A stretch of 64,000 nt of DNA. Origin: an uncultured Flavobacteriales bacterium. Its GTDB lineage: Bacteria; Bacteroidota; Bacteroidia; Flavobacteriales_D; Crocinitomicaceae. The stretch's first letter is position 1. Each line of letters opens with the position of its first letter. Shown piece by piece: positions 36,676-45,482 of this stretch. The notes below the pieces were generated by a model. It saw only the letters and a program-made list of their open reading frames with translations. It was not told the DNA's origin and did not search any database. The position numbers were made by a program, and so were the translations under genes. The stretch covers positions 1 to 64,000 of the forward strand of contig CAIZQH010000025.1 of the NCBI GenBank assembly GCA_903935095.1, read 5' to 3'.

Positions 36676-36771
36676 TTACTGGTTTTCTGTTGAGGGAGTA
36701 CAGATCCCGTTGTCCCGACGTGCAGTGGATAAAAGCACTCCTTCACTGCGTTCAGGCGGTCCTTTTTTCAT
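36676..36771 (-). repeat. Candidate dispersed GC-rich element holding a 31-codon ORF
   Basis: An unusually GC-rich stretch for its neighbourhood. On the minus strand it carries an ATG at 36771 and an open frame of 31 codons (begins MKKGPPERSEGV, ends STENQ). It contains the inverted repeat GCAGTG/CACTGC and duplicated CGTCCTTTTTT-like words just beside it (36758-36786). I regard the ORF as probably spurious and the stretch as a candidate repeated element near the tRNA. Confidence 0.35.
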
Positions 36772-36813
36772 TTCCGTCCTTTTTTGAGTAAACTCAAAAC
36801 GTCCTGAAACGAA

Positions 36814-36841
36814 AAAAGCACCATCTCACGATCGTGCTTTT
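36814..36841 (-). terminator. Terminator after tRNA-Val
   Basis: Minus strand: stem AAAAGCAC/GTGCTTTT (36834-36841 with 36814-36821), 12-nt loop and a T run (TTTTTT to 36812), starting 8 nt after the tRNA 3' end. Confidence 0.7.
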
Positions 36842-36848
36842 ATCAGAG

Positions 36849-36923
36849 TGGGAGTTGAGGGATTCGAACCCCCGACCCTCTGCTTGTAAGGCAGATGCTC
36901 TAAACCAACTGAGCTAAACTCCC
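36849..36923 (-). tRNA. tRNA-Val (anticodon TAC)
   Basis: 75 nt folding as a cloverleaf on the minus strand: acceptor GGGAGTT/AACTCCC, D arm GCTC..GAGC, anticodon stem TCTGC/GCAGA with loop CTTACAA (anticodon TAC, reads GTA/GTG), variable GGGTC, T arm GGGGG-TTCGAAT-CCCTC, discriminator A. CCA is not encoded. A terminator follows. Confidence 0.97.
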
Positions 36924-36985
36924 AGGTTATTTAACGAGTGCAAAGATATGCATACTTTTTAATCTTGCAAGCCTTTTTTCAAAAA

Positions 36986-37240
36986 TTATTGATTGGATTT
37001 GATTTCTTCAATTTTCGCTAATACGTCATCCAGCCCTTCGCGAAATTTCTCAAAGTCCTCCTTGTAAAGGAAAATCTTGTGCTTCTGATAGTTACCATCA
37101 CCATCGTCATCAAACGATTTTTTGCTCTCTGTCAGTGTGATGTATAGATCATTTCCTTTGGTCGCCTTAATGTCAAAAAAATACGTGCGCTTTCCAGCTC
37201 GAACGACTTTTGAGTACATTTCCTTTTGTTCATTGCTCAT
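36986..37240 (-). CDS. DUF3276 (PUR-like) nucleic-acid-binding protein
   Basis: 84 residues. The pattern YSKVVRAGKRTYFFDIKATKG, LYITLTESKKSFD and HKIFLYKEDFEKFREGLDDVL is that of DUF3276, a PUR-alpha-like beta-beta-beta-beta-alpha fold predicted to bind single-stranded nucleic acid. Full length; ATG 37240 preferred over 37246. Divergent from mltF. Specific role unknown. Confidence 0.87.
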   Translation of the reverse strand: MSNEQKEMYSKVVRAGKRTYFFDIKATKGNDLYITLTESKKSFDDDGDGNYQKHKIFLYKEDFEKFREGLDDVLAKIEEIKSNQ

Positions 37241-37353
37241 ATACAATCATTTGAATGTCAAATATCCATTTATTTTTGAAATAAACCAAATGTTCGGAAA
37301 AGGTTGTAACTTTCTCATAAATCTTTCGTAGAGAAAGACTTAAAAAAGTGCAC

Positions 37354-38694
37354 ATGCGTTTAACATGGACTACTTTATTGATTGTCATGATTTTAGTTTC
37401 TTGTGGGGGTAAACACATTGGTCCTGCAGTGAAAATTGACTTCAAAGAAATTCAGAAAAAAGGCAAATTAACCATCCTCACCGAGAATAGTTCCTTGTCC
37501 TTTTTTGAATACCGAGGGAAACGTCTGGGATTCGAATACGAAATCATGGATTCTTTCTGTAAATCTCAAGGACTGGAAATGGAGGTAAAGGTTATTTCGG
37601 AATCCAAAGACTTTCAAAAACTGTTAAATAACGGCGAAGGCGATGTGATTGCCTCCAATTTGGTGGTTTCTCTGGAGGATGAAAATCGATTGTGTTATTC
37701 AACTCCTTACTACTATACGCATCAAGTGTTGGTGCAACAATCCAATGATACACTGATCAAAGAACCTGCTGAACTGGCCAATCAAACGGTCTGCGTTCGG
37801 AAGAATTCTCCTTTTTCCAGACGGTTAACCGATTTACAAGATGAAATCGGAGCAAGAATTAACATTCGTTACAAATCGGAAAACCCCATCACAGAAGATT
37901 TAATTGAAATGGTGGCAAACAACGTGATTCCTTTTACAGTGGCTCATGAAAATCTTGCGCGCATTAGTAAAGAGATGCACCCAAATTTGAACATTGACAC
38001 GCGCATGTCCTTTCAGCAAAAAATTGCTTTCGGATTGAGACTGAATAGTCCTGAGTTGAAAAAGAAATTGGATGCCTTTATTTTGTCTTATTGCGCTTCT
38101 ACAGCCTACACCGATTTGAAAAAAAGATACTTTGATTATTTAGATACTAAACCTGTTGAGTTCTACATTACTAAAAAAGGACAGCTTTCACCCTTTGATG
38201 ATATTTTTAAAGCAGTTGCGAAAAAATATGCGTGGGATTGGAAGATTATCGCTGCAGTAGCCTTTAAAGAATCTCGCTTTAATCCGAATGCCCGTGGTTT
38301 CGGTGGGGCTTATGGAATGATGCAATTCATGCCAAATACAGGTCCAAGTTGTGGCGTTTTCCCCGGTTCTACTCCAGATGTTCAAATCGCTGGTGGAATG
38401 CGCTTGCTGAATCGCACCTACCACAAATGGAAAGATGTTCCGGATGCGGATCAACGTTTGAAATTTACCTTGGCTTCCTATAATGCCGGACCTTGTCACA
38501 TTGAGGATGCGCAAAACCTTGCGCGTGCAACGGGATTAAATCCACTTATGTGGGATGGAAACGTGGAAGAAATGGTTCGACACCTCGATGAACCGAAATA
38601 TTATCGATCGGAACATGTGCGCTGCGGCGCCTATCGTGGACATGCCGTTTCTTACGTGAAAAAAGTATTTGCAATTTATACCTCTTGGAAGTAA
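37354..38694 (+). CDS. MltF-like membrane-bound lytic transglycosylase
   Basis: 446 residues from ATG 37354. Lipoprotein signal (TLLIVMILVSCGG), a periplasmic solute-binding (SBP_bac_3) module (about 35-265) and a C-terminal SLT transglycosylase domain with catalytic Glu in FKESRFNPNA (about 306), GAYGMMQFMPNT and NAGPCHIEDA. MltF-type enzymes cleave peptidoglycan with anhydro ends, with the SBP module sensing muropeptides. miaA begins with the nucleotide after its stop codon. Confidence 0.9.
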   Translation: MRLTWTTLLIVMILVSCGGKHIGPAVKIDFKEIQKKGKLTILTENSSLSFFEYRGKRLGFEYEIMDSFCKSQGLEMEVKVISESKDFQKLLNNGEGDVIASNLVVSLEDENRLCYSTPYYYTHQVLVQQSNDTLIKEPAELANQTVCVRKNSPFSRRLTDLQDEIGARINIRYKSENPITEDLIEMVANNVIPFTVAHENLARISKEMHPNLNIDTRMSFQQKIAFGLRLNSPELKKKLDAFILSYCASTAYTDLKKRYFDYLDTKPVEFYITKKGQLSPFDDIFKAVAKKYAWDWKIIAAVAFKESRFNPNARGFGGAYGMMQFMPNTGPSCGVFPGSTPDVQIAGGMRLLNRTYHKWKDVPDADQRLKFTLASYNAGPCHIEDAQNLARATGLNPLMWDGNVEEMVRHLDEPKYYRSEHVRCGAYRGHAVSYVKKVFAIYTSWK

Positions 38695-39609
38695 ATGGCT
38701 AATGTGAAAGGGAAGGTCTTGGTTATTCAAGGTCCTACGGCTTCTGGAAAAACTTCGTTGGCGATTCAACTCGCTAAAACATTGAAAACGGAAATCATCT
38801 CTGCGGATTCACGTCAATTTTATAGAGAAATGTCCATCGGGACAGCAAAACCATCCGAAGATGAATTAAGTCAGGTCAAACACCACTTTGTCCATTCACA
38901 TTCCATTCATCAGGAAGTTTCCGCTAGTCAGTTCACACAAGAAGCAAAACCGATATTGGATGATCTTTTGGCTCGAAATCAAGCGGCAGTGATTGTCGGA
39001 GGCTCTGGAATGTTCATCGATGCCTTGACTCTTGGATTAGACGAAATCCCACACGATAAAAAAGTTCAGGAAAAATGGATTGCGCTGCATGAAACTGAGG
39101 GACTTGAATTTTTACAAAACGAATTAGCACGTTTGGACCCCGTTTATTTTGCGGAAGTGGATACTCATAACCCAGTTCGACTCATTCGCGCATTGGAAGT
39201 CATAGAACTCACAAAGAAACCGTTTTCTGAATCCCGGAAAGGAAAAGTGAAATACGATTATGACATTGTGCGTTATGGCATTGCTTGGAATCGCTCGGAT
39301 TTATATGAACGCATTGATCAACGCGTAGATTTCATGATTGAAGCGGGCTTGTTTCAAGAAGCAAAATCCTTATTTCCACTTCGAAACTTAAAAGCATTAA
39401 ACACCGTTGGGTATTCAGAATTCTTTCGATATTGGGAAGATGAATACGATTTCGATGAAGCAGTAGAAAAAATTAAACAACACACTCGAAATTACGCGAA
39501 ACGTCAACTCACATGGATCAAACGCTATTCGGATATTGTTGAATTGGACCCATATTCCGATAAACCACTCCTTGAGCAACTTTTGTCGCATTTTAACGTT
39601 TCTGATTAA
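38695..39609 (+). CDS. miaA: tRNA dimethylallyltransferase MiaA
   Basis: 304 residues. P-loop GPTASGKTS (13-21), ISADSRQFYREMSIGTAKP, SGMFIDALTLG and RQLTWIKRY are diagnostic. It adds dimethylallyl to A37 of tRNAs reading UNN codons. Normal length. Its start directly abuts the mltF stop, so the two are one transcript; the next gene has a 116-nt upstream gap. Confidence 0.95.
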   Translation: MANVKGKVLVIQGPTASGKTSLAIQLAKTLKTEIISADSRQFYREMSIGTAKPSEDELSQVKHHFVHSHSIHQEVSASQFTQEAKPILDDLLARNQAAVIVGGSGMFIDALTLGLDEIPHDKKVQEKWIALHETEGLEFLQNELARLDPVYFAEVDTHNPVRLIRALEVIELTKKPFSESRKGKVKYDYDIVRYGIAWNRSDLYERIDQRVDFMIEAGLFQEAKSLFPLRNLKALNTVGYSEFFRYWEDEYDFDEAVEKIKQHTRNYAKRQLTWIKRYSDIVELDPYSDKPLLEQLLSHFNVSD

Positions 39610-39725
39610 TGCCATTATCTTTTACTCAGGTTTGATGTCGTTTTTTCTTTGGTTAAAGAAATGTTAAAAAAACCGACGAGAACTGAATTAACAGCATATT
39701 CGTAGTGTAAAATTTATTATTTCTT

Positions 39726-41282
39726 ATGAAAAATATTCTAACATTTTTATTTTTAGTTTGTGCATCAATGACTTATGCGCAAAAAATCCGTTTGAAAGTG
39801 GAAGGACAAAAAGATACCACGGTATTCTTAATTAAGTATTTCGGATCTCGATTGAATTATGCGGATACGGCTCAAATGAAAAATGGCGAAGTGATTTTTG
39901 ATGGTAAAAAACAAAGACCAGGGATTGTTGGACTTTTATTGCCAGGACAAAAATATTTTGAGTTCGTGTACAACAACGAAGAAATTCAATTGGAAACCAA
40001 GGGCCCTGATTTCACGGGAAATTTAGTAATTAAAAAATCTGAAGAGAATAAAATCTTCATTCCTTATGTGAAATACATCAGTTCCAAAAAAGGAGAAGCA
40101 AACAAATTAGCGGAACAAAGAGCGAAATTAAAGGATACAGATGCGGAATATAAAACATTAAGTACGACCATCGACGCCTTGAATAAAGAAGTGGATGAAT
40201 ACCAAAAATCAATCGTTCTGTCTAATCCCACTATGCTCGTAGGGAAAATTGTGCAAATGTCCATTGATGTTTTTGTCCCAGAACCACCTAAAAACGAAAA
40301 AGGTGACATCATTGATTCGAATTTCCGTTACAAATACTATTTTGAGCACTATTGGGATAATGTAGACTTAAAAACGGATGCCTTGGTCAATAATCCTATT
40401 TTCCATAATAAATTGGAGTTCTATTTTGGTAAAAACATGATGATTCAACATTGGGACACCATCATTAAATATGCCTTCAAGTTTTGTGACGGATTAGACC
40501 CAAAATCTAAGATGTACGAATACAGTGTTGGATGGATCGCTTCCACTTTTGGGAAAAGTCAAATCATGGGAATGGACAAGGTGTACATTTACATGTTGAA
40601 TCGTTATTTCTGTACAACAGATCCTTCAACAGGTAAATCCCCAGCGACATGGGTGGCAGAGGATAAATTTGAGGAACTCTGCAAAGACTTGAAATGGAAA
40701 ATGAACTTGGTCGTTGGTGCAAAGCCGTACAACCTTATTTTGCGTGATACATCTGATACAAAATGGTTGGATTTTTATTCATTGAAATCTGAATATACCA
40801 TCCTGTATTTCTGGGATCCAGAATGTGGACATTGTAAAAAAGTGACACCAAAATTAGTGACATTGTATAACGAGAAATTTAAAAATCGAAACATCGAAGT
40901 ATTCGCTGTTGGGAAAGGGATTGGAAAAGATTTTGAGTCTTGGAAGAAATATATCCGCGAAAACAACTTGAACTTCATCAATGCCGCAGTCACAAATAGC
41001 ATCTATGAAATCGCGAAGGCAACGCCTGAGAAATTAGTACCAATTTATGCTGGGGAGAAAGGGAAACCAACAACTTTGGAATCCTTGAATTTCCAAACGA
41101 CGTATGATCTTTATTCGACACCTAGAATTTTCGTTTTGGATAAAGACAAGAAAATCATTGCCAAAAACTTATCCATTTCGCAACTAGAAGATTTGATGGA
41201 TAACCTGCAAGGAAAGAAAGATTTACCGAAATTATTTGAAGAAGATAAAGAAGAAGCTGAACACATGCAGCAGAACAATTAA
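39726..41282 (+). CDS. Periplasmic thioredoxin-like protein (TlpA/DUF5106 type)
   Basis: 518 residues. Signal peptide (ends MTYAQ), an N-terminal DUF4369-like beta domain (about 20-110), a helical linker rich in Lys/Glu (110-190), and a C-terminal thioredoxin fold (about 340-500) with active-site CGHC (367-370). It is probably anchored in or near the periplasm and acts as a disulfide reductase or oxidase. The tail is acidic (EEDKEEAEHMQQ). Single gene before nrnA (9-nt gap, but nrnA has its own promoter). Confidence 0.83.
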   Translation: MKNILTFLFLVCASMTYAQKIRLKVEGQKDTTVFLIKYFGSRLNYADTAQMKNGEVIFDGKKQRPGIVGLLLPGQKYFEFVYNNEEIQLETKGPDFTGNLVIKKSEENKIFIPYVKYISSKKGEANKLAEQRAKLKDTDAEYKTLSTTIDALNKEVDEYQKSIVLSNPTMLVGKIVQMSIDVFVPEPPKNEKGDIIDSNFRYKYYFEHYWDNVDLKTDALVNNPIFHNKLEFYFGKNMMIQHWDTIIKYAFKFCDGLDPKSKMYEYSVGWIASTFGKSQIMGMDKVYIYMLNRYFCTTDPSTGKSPATWVAEDKFEELCKDLKWKMNLVVGAKPYNLILRDTSDTKWLDFYSLKSEYTILYFWDPECGHCKKVTPKLVTLYNEKFKNRNIEVFAVGKGIGKDFESWKKYIRENNLNFINAAVTNSIYEIAKATPEKLVPIYAGEKGKPTTLESLNFQTTYDLYSTPRIFVLDKDKKIIAKNLSISQLEDLMDNLQGKKDLPKLFEEDKEEAEHMQQNN

Positions 41283-41287
41283 CTTTG
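41280..41287 (+). promoter_or_regulatory. -7 box TAACTTTG, 4 nt before the nrnA start
   Basis: TAACTTTG overlaps the stop codon of the thioredoxin-like gene, then TTGC and ATG 41292. It suggests an internal leaderless start for nrnA and the FKBP genes. Confidence 0.6.
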
Positions 41288-41291
41288 TTGC

Positions 41292-42281
41292 ATGATAGAT
41301 GCACTTCGCTTACACATAGATCAAAGCCAAAAGGTTTTAATCACTACACATAAATCTCCCGATGGTGATGCCATTGGGAGTGTTGTTTCCTGGTATTTCT
41401 TTCTGAAAAACATGGGAAAGGAAGCACATGTTTTGATACCGGATCGTCCTGCTGATTTCTTGTTGCCTTTCTTGGAAGATGTTGCGTATTCTATTTTCGA
41501 CCAAGGATTCACACAGGATGTTTCGTCGTTTGACACGCTATATTGTTTGGACTATAATGGGGCAGGACGAGTAGGGAAGGACATGGAGCCTTTTGTATTG
41601 GATTTTCCAGCAACGAAAGTGATGATCGACCACCATCCACATCCGCAGGATTTTTGTCAAATCACGATTTCACGTCCAGATGTTTGTTCCACTGCTCAGT
41701 TGATTTTTGAATGCATCGAAGAAATGGGATTGTTGCATGTCATCGATGTGGCCATTGGAAACGGAATCTATTTAGGTATGTTGACCGATACGGGTTCGTT
41801 TCGTTTTCCATCCGTGAAAGCCAAAACGCATGAAGTCCTCGCGTATTTATTGAAGATAGGCGTGAACCATGTAGCTATTCATGAAGCGATTTACGATGTG
41901 AATACCGTTTCTCGTTTGCAATTAAGAGGTTACGCCATCGCTGAAAAATTAGAACTTTTTCCCGGATTGCCCATTGGAATGATCAGCCTCACCTTGGATG
42001 AATTGCATCGTTTTCACTACCAAAAAGGAGACACTGAAGGATTGGTCAATGTGATTTTATCCATCGAAGGTATTTCCATTGCAGCATTCTTCGTGGAGCA
42101 CGAAGACGGAATAAAAATATCCTTCCGATCCAAAGGAAAGTTCTTTGTGAATGACTTCTCCAACAAGCACTTTATGGGTGGTGGACACCAATATGCTGCT
42201 GGTGGATTTTCAAATGATTCTTTACCTGTAACAATTGATCGCTTTCGTTCGTTAGTAGGTGAGTTAACACACGTGAAATGA
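41292..42281 (+). CDS. nrnA: DHH/DHHA1 phosphoesterase NrnA (oligoribonuclease/pAp phosphatase)
   Basis: 329 residues. DHH domain: HKSPDGDAIGS (metal), LDYNGAGR, and MIDHHPHPQD; C-terminal DHHA1: GGGHQYAAGG. NrnA degrades short RNA oligonucleotides and 3'-phosphoadenosine 5'-phosphate. Length and motifs are complete. It overlaps the GldI-like gene by 4 nt, a neighbourhood known from flavobacteria. Confidence 0.92.
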   Translation: MIDALRLHIDQSQKVLITTHKSPDGDAIGSVVSWYFFLKNMGKEAHVLIPDRPADFLLPFLEDVAYSIFDQGFTQDVSSFDTLYCLDYNGAGRVGKDMEPFVLDFPATKVMIDHHPHPQDFCQITISRPDVCSTAQLIFECIEEMGLLHVIDVAIGNGIYLGMLTDTGSFRFPSVKAKTHEVLAYLLKIGVNHVAIHEAIYDVNTVSRLQLRGYAIAEKLELFPGLPIGMISLTLDELHRFHYQKGDTEGLVNVILSIEGISIAAFFVEHEDGIKISFRSKGKFFVNDFSNKHFMGGGHQYAAGGFSNDSLPVTIDRFRSLVGELTHVK

Positions 42282-42802
42282 CCCGTTTAATTTTCCTTCT
42301 TCTTTCTATTGCTTTGCTTTCTTGTAGAGCGGAAAAAAACAAAGAATCCAAAAGTAAAAACTGGGGAACAGCGCATTCGGTTGATTTTAATCAAGAATTA
42401 AATGCTCGAGAAGAACTGAAAATCAAACTATTTTTAGCCCATCACCGAGAGTTGAACATGCGTGCTACAGAAAGCCAGTCTGGCTTGCGTTTTATGCGTT
42501 ATTGTGTGGGAATTGGTGAAGATTTGGCAACGGAAGGACAAGAAGCGATTATTCGATTGAAAATTGAATTATTAGATGGACGCGTTTGTTATGAAACCGC
42601 AAAAGATGAAGTTGAACGCGTGGTCATTGCCAAACAAGAGAAGGAAACTGGAATTCATGAAGCGCTTCAGCTCATGAGAAAAGGAGATAAAGCAAAAGTA
42701 ATTTTACCGAGTTACCTCGGACATGGATTATTGGGGGATCGTATGAAAATTCCACCACAAGCTGTGTTATACATTGATATTCAATTAATTGATATAAACT
42801 AA
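42278..42802 (+). CDS. GldI-like FKBP lipoprotein
   Basis: 174 residues. Lipoprotein signal (lipobox Cys16 in IALLSCRAE), then an FKBP peptidyl-prolyl isomerase domain (about 75-174: ALQLMRKGDKAKVILPSYLGHGL and VLYIDIQLIDIN). In Flavobacterium, GldI is an FKBP lipoprotein needed for gliding and T9SS function and sits near nrnA, which supports this call. Whether this organism glides cannot be seen. It overlaps the next FKBP gene by 1 nt (TAATG). Confidence 0.72.
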   Translation: MTRLIFLLLSIALLSCRAEKNKESKSKNWGTAHSVDFNQELNAREELKIKLFLAHHRELNMRATESQSGLRFMRYCVGIGEDLATEGQEAIIRLKIELLDGRVCYETAKDEVERVVIAKQEKETGIHEALQLMRKGDKAKVILPSYLGHGLLGDRMKIPPQAVLYIDIQLIDIN

Positions 42803-43680
42803 TGAAGAAAATCATCCTCTGTTTTTTAGTCTGTGCGTTGGCAGCATGTCAAACGACAACTGCAGATAAAGCCACGACCGCTAAAAAAAACATTCAAAAA
42901 CCTTTGCAAAATAAGGAACAGGTGGAAAAAGAATTCAAGTCCACCAAAGACAATTTAAAATCCTTTGAAAAAGGAAAAGTATCGGATGTGAAATCCTTCT
43001 CCAATGGATTGGTAATCAAGTGGATTCTAAAAGGAAAAGGAAGAAAACTGAAGAAAGGGGAGATGGCCTTGATCGATTATCGTTTGGCACTTCCAGATGG
43101 TAAAATCGTAGATGGTAACAACCGCGTCAACATGCCTTTTATTCCATTTGTGATTGGATACAACATGCAAACCCCAGGGTGGGATCTCGCTTTTCAAGAA
43201 CTTACGCCGGGTGATTTTGTTAAAATTGAAATTCCAGCTAATCTGGCACTTGGATCAAAAGAATTAAAAGGTATCATTCCTTCAAATTCTGCCAATTGGT
43301 TATATGTGAAAGTGGTGGCACTTGTGATTCCTAGTGTATTTGAAGATGGAGTAACCTCCTGGAAGATTAAAGACGGAGAAGGTTTATCCTTAGCGAAGGA
43401 TCCGAGCAAAGAGATTTCGTTTCATGCCATGGTGTCTACGGAATCGAAAGCGTCTGTAATGAATACACGTTTGGGCAATTATCCACTCAAATATTCGCCA
43501 GGACAAAAAACAATCGTTCCAGGTTTAAGGAAGATCATGAAGAATGCAAAAAAAGGTGAGCGGTATTTTATCATCCTTGATGCACCTCAAGCATATGGTA
43601 CTCGTGGTTATGCTGATTTAGTGAAACCAAATGAGCAAGTGTTTTACAACATAGAAATCATGGATATTCGGGCATTGTAA
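42802..43680 (+). CDS. Lipoprotein with two FKBP-type isomerase domains
   Basis: 292 residues. Lipobox Cys16 (LVCALAACQTT), a Lys/Ala-rich linker, then two FKBP-like domains (about 65-175 and 195-290). In each, KKGEMALIDYRLALPDGKIVDGNN / GWDLAFQELTPGDFVKIEIP and SPGQKTIVPGLRKIMKNAKKG / FYNIEIMDIRAL correspond to the family's core. It may fold outer-membrane or secreted proteins beside the GldI-like protein. Domain 2 looks more divergent. Confidence 0.78.
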   Translation: MKKIILCFLVCALAACQTTTADKATTAKKNIQKPLQNKEQVEKEFKSTKDNLKSFEKGKVSDVKSFSNGLVIKWILKGKGRKLKKGEMALIDYRLALPDGKIVDGNNRVNMPFIPFVIGYNMQTPGWDLAFQELTPGDFVKIEIPANLALGSKELKGIIPSNSANWLYVKVVALVIPSVFEDGVTSWKIKDGEGLSLAKDPSKEISFHAMVSTESKASVMNTRLGNYPLKYSPGQKTIVPGLRKIMKNAKKGERYFIILDAPQAYGTRGYADLVKPNEQVFYNIEIMDIRAL

Positions 43681-43691
43681 AAGGAATTCAC

Positions 43692-43699
43692 TATCTTTG
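43692..43699 (+). promoter_or_regulatory. -7 box TATCTTTG of the M23-bamD-recN operon
   Basis: TATCTTTG lies 19 nt before the TTG start codon at 43719. Confidence 0.55.
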
Positions 43700-43718
43700 A
43701 AATCCTTATTTTTCGATC

Positions 43719-44687
43719 TTGACCCGTAATATCCTATATACTGTTTTTTTCCTCGCATGCTTGAGCTCTCAAGCGTTTGCACAACGTGCGTTGGATACCG
43801 TAGATACGGAGATTGGAAAGGTGATTATTTTTTCCAATAAAACATGGGCGCTGTTTAACCCATTTAAATTTGATGGAATTATGAATGCCCGTATTCATAA
43901 AATCATGACGGAGGAACAGGAGGTGCCCTTTACGCTTACTTGGAATAATGAAGTTTGTTTCACAAGTCGAAATGATTTATCTAAGTTAAAAGATACCATA
44001 TGGTTGTGTGTGAACGACGAGATAAACGATGGATTTTCCATGCCGACGAAGGGAATTGTTACTTCTCGATATGGATACAGAAGCGGAAGGTATCACAATG
44101 GAATTGATGTCGGATTAAATGTTGGTGATACGGTGTATGCTACATGGTCTGGAAAGGTTCGGTATGCAAAGTACAATGATGGTGGATTTGGGAACCTGGT
44201 CATTCTAAGACACAGTAATGGATTAGAAACGTTTCACGCCCACCTAAGTAAGTTTCTTGTCTACCCGGATCAAGAAGTAAAGGCAGGAGATCCAATAGGA
44301 TTAGGGGGAAATACAGGTCGTTCGTTTGGTCCTCATTTGCACTTTGAGATACGTTTTTATGATGCACCAATGAATCCAGAGGAAATCATAGATTTTGATA
44401 AGCGACTGTTGAAGAATGAAAACTTATTTGTGCATAAAGGACTGTTTCGTCCGGGTGCCAAACCAACAGATTATTACGAGGAACATCCCGCGGAAACACC
44501 AAACGCAGAAACGCCTCCACCAGTAGTGGTGCGCGCACCGCAAGTAAAATACTACCAAGTCCGTTCGGGAGATACCTTGACGGAAATTGCCGATAGAAAT
44601 CGAACCACTGTTTCAAAAATATGTTCATTAAACGGCATTAAACCAACAACCGTTCTTCAAGTAGGAAGAAGTTTAAGAGTAAAATAA
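43719..44687 (+). CDS. M23 peptidase with LysM domain (peptidoglycan endopeptidase)
   Basis: 322 residues. The start is TTG 43719: it gives a full signal peptide (cleavage before QRALD), while an in-frame stop lies upstream and no ATG is near. The M23 LytM domain (about 110-225) has HNGIDVG with its zinc His and Asp, FHAHLSKF and HLHFEIRF. A LysM peptidoglycan-binding domain ends the protein (about 277-322: YYQVRSGDTLTEIADRN). It likely cleaves or regulates cleavage of peptidoglycan cross-links. First gene of a long run ending at GSCFA. Confidence 0.9.
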   Translation: MTRNILYTVFFLACLSSQAFAQRALDTVDTEIGKVIIFSNKTWALFNPFKFDGIMNARIHKIMTEEQEVPFTLTWNNEVCFTSRNDLSKLKDTIWLCVNDEINDGFSMPTKGIVTSRYGYRSGRYHNGIDVGLNVGDTVYATWSGKVRYAKYNDGGFGNLVILRHSNGLETFHAHLSKFLVYPDQEVKAGDPIGLGGNTGRSFGPHLHFEIRFYDAPMNPEEIIDFDKRLLKNENLFVHKGLFRPGAKPTDYYEEHPAETPNAETPPPVVVRAPQVKYYQVRSGDTLTEIADRNRTTVSKICSLNGIKPTTVLQVGRSLRVK

Positions 44688-45479
44688 ATGAAAAACTATT
44701 TCTTCATCGTAAGTTTTGGCTGGCTGTTATTGACGGCCTGTTCCAATTACAATGCTGTTGTGAAAGCAGATGATTTTGCAGCAAAGTATAACTTGGCTAA
44801 TGAATTATATGATGGGAAATCATATGAGAAAGCCATCGTTTTGTACGAACAAATTTACCAACACTCGCCTAAAAGTGCTGAGGGTGAATTATCCTATTAT
44901 CGTTTGGCTAAAAGTTATTTTCAAATCGAAGATTACTACATGGCACAATATTATTACAGTGCATACATGCAACGCTTTCCTTATAGCGTAAAAAATGAGG
45001 AAGTGCTTTTTATGGTGGCACTTTGCAGCGTAAAAAACTCTCCAGAACATTCCCTAGATCAAACAGAAACAGAATTAGCCATCAATAATGTTCAACAGTT
45101 TATTGATCGATATCCACAGTCATATTTGATTGATTCGTGTAATCAAATTATTGATCAGTTGCAATTTAAATTGAATACGAAACAGTATGATCAAGTTAAA
45201 TTGTACGATAAAACGCAAAATTACAAGGCGGCAGTTACTTCAGGGGAGTTATTTTTAGAGGCTCATGGTCAATCCGTTTTTTCCGAAGAAATTAACTACT
45301 TCGTGGTTAAAAATTCGTATTTTTTAACATTGAATAGCATTGAAAGCAAAAAATCAGAGCGAAACGAACAAACTATCGAAAGATTCCGTACCTTTGCGCT
45401 TCGCCATCCACAGTCAAAATACACGCAAGAACTAAGCGAATACATTGATAAGCTAAGCGAAAAAACAACTGAAAAGTGA
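44688..45479 (+). CDS. bamD: Outer-membrane assembly lipoprotein BamD
   Basis: 263 residues. Lipobox Cys18 (LLLTACSNYN), then TPR-like helices (AKYNLANELYDGKSYEKAIVLYEQIYQ pattern split over 33-60, DYYMAQYYYSAYMQRFPYS) typical of BamD. With BamA it inserts beta-barrel proteins. Bacteroidota BamD is shorter and divergent, as here. It immediately follows the M23 gene and precedes rpoZ by 3 nt, its usual place. Confidence 0.88.
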   Translation: MKNYFFIVSFGWLLLTACSNYNAVVKADDFAAKYNLANELYDGKSYEKAIVLYEQIYQHSPKSAEGELSYYRLAKSYFQIEDYYMAQYYYSAYMQRFPYSVKNEEVLFMVALCSVKNSPEHSLDQTETELAINNVQQFIDRYPQSYLIDSCNQIIDQLQFKLNTKQYDQVKLYDKTQNYKAAVTSGELFLEAHGQSVFSEEINYFVVKNSYFLTLNSIESKKSERNEQTIERFRTFALRHPQSKYTQELSEYIDKLSEKTTEK

Positions 45480-45482
45480 ATT

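Noticed and set aside
36782-36799. Hairpin TTTTGAGT-AA-ACTCAAAA near tRNA-Val considered as a terminator
   Set aside because: It lies beyond a better terminator (36814-36841) and lacks GC-rich pairing; recorded only as a minor symmetry.
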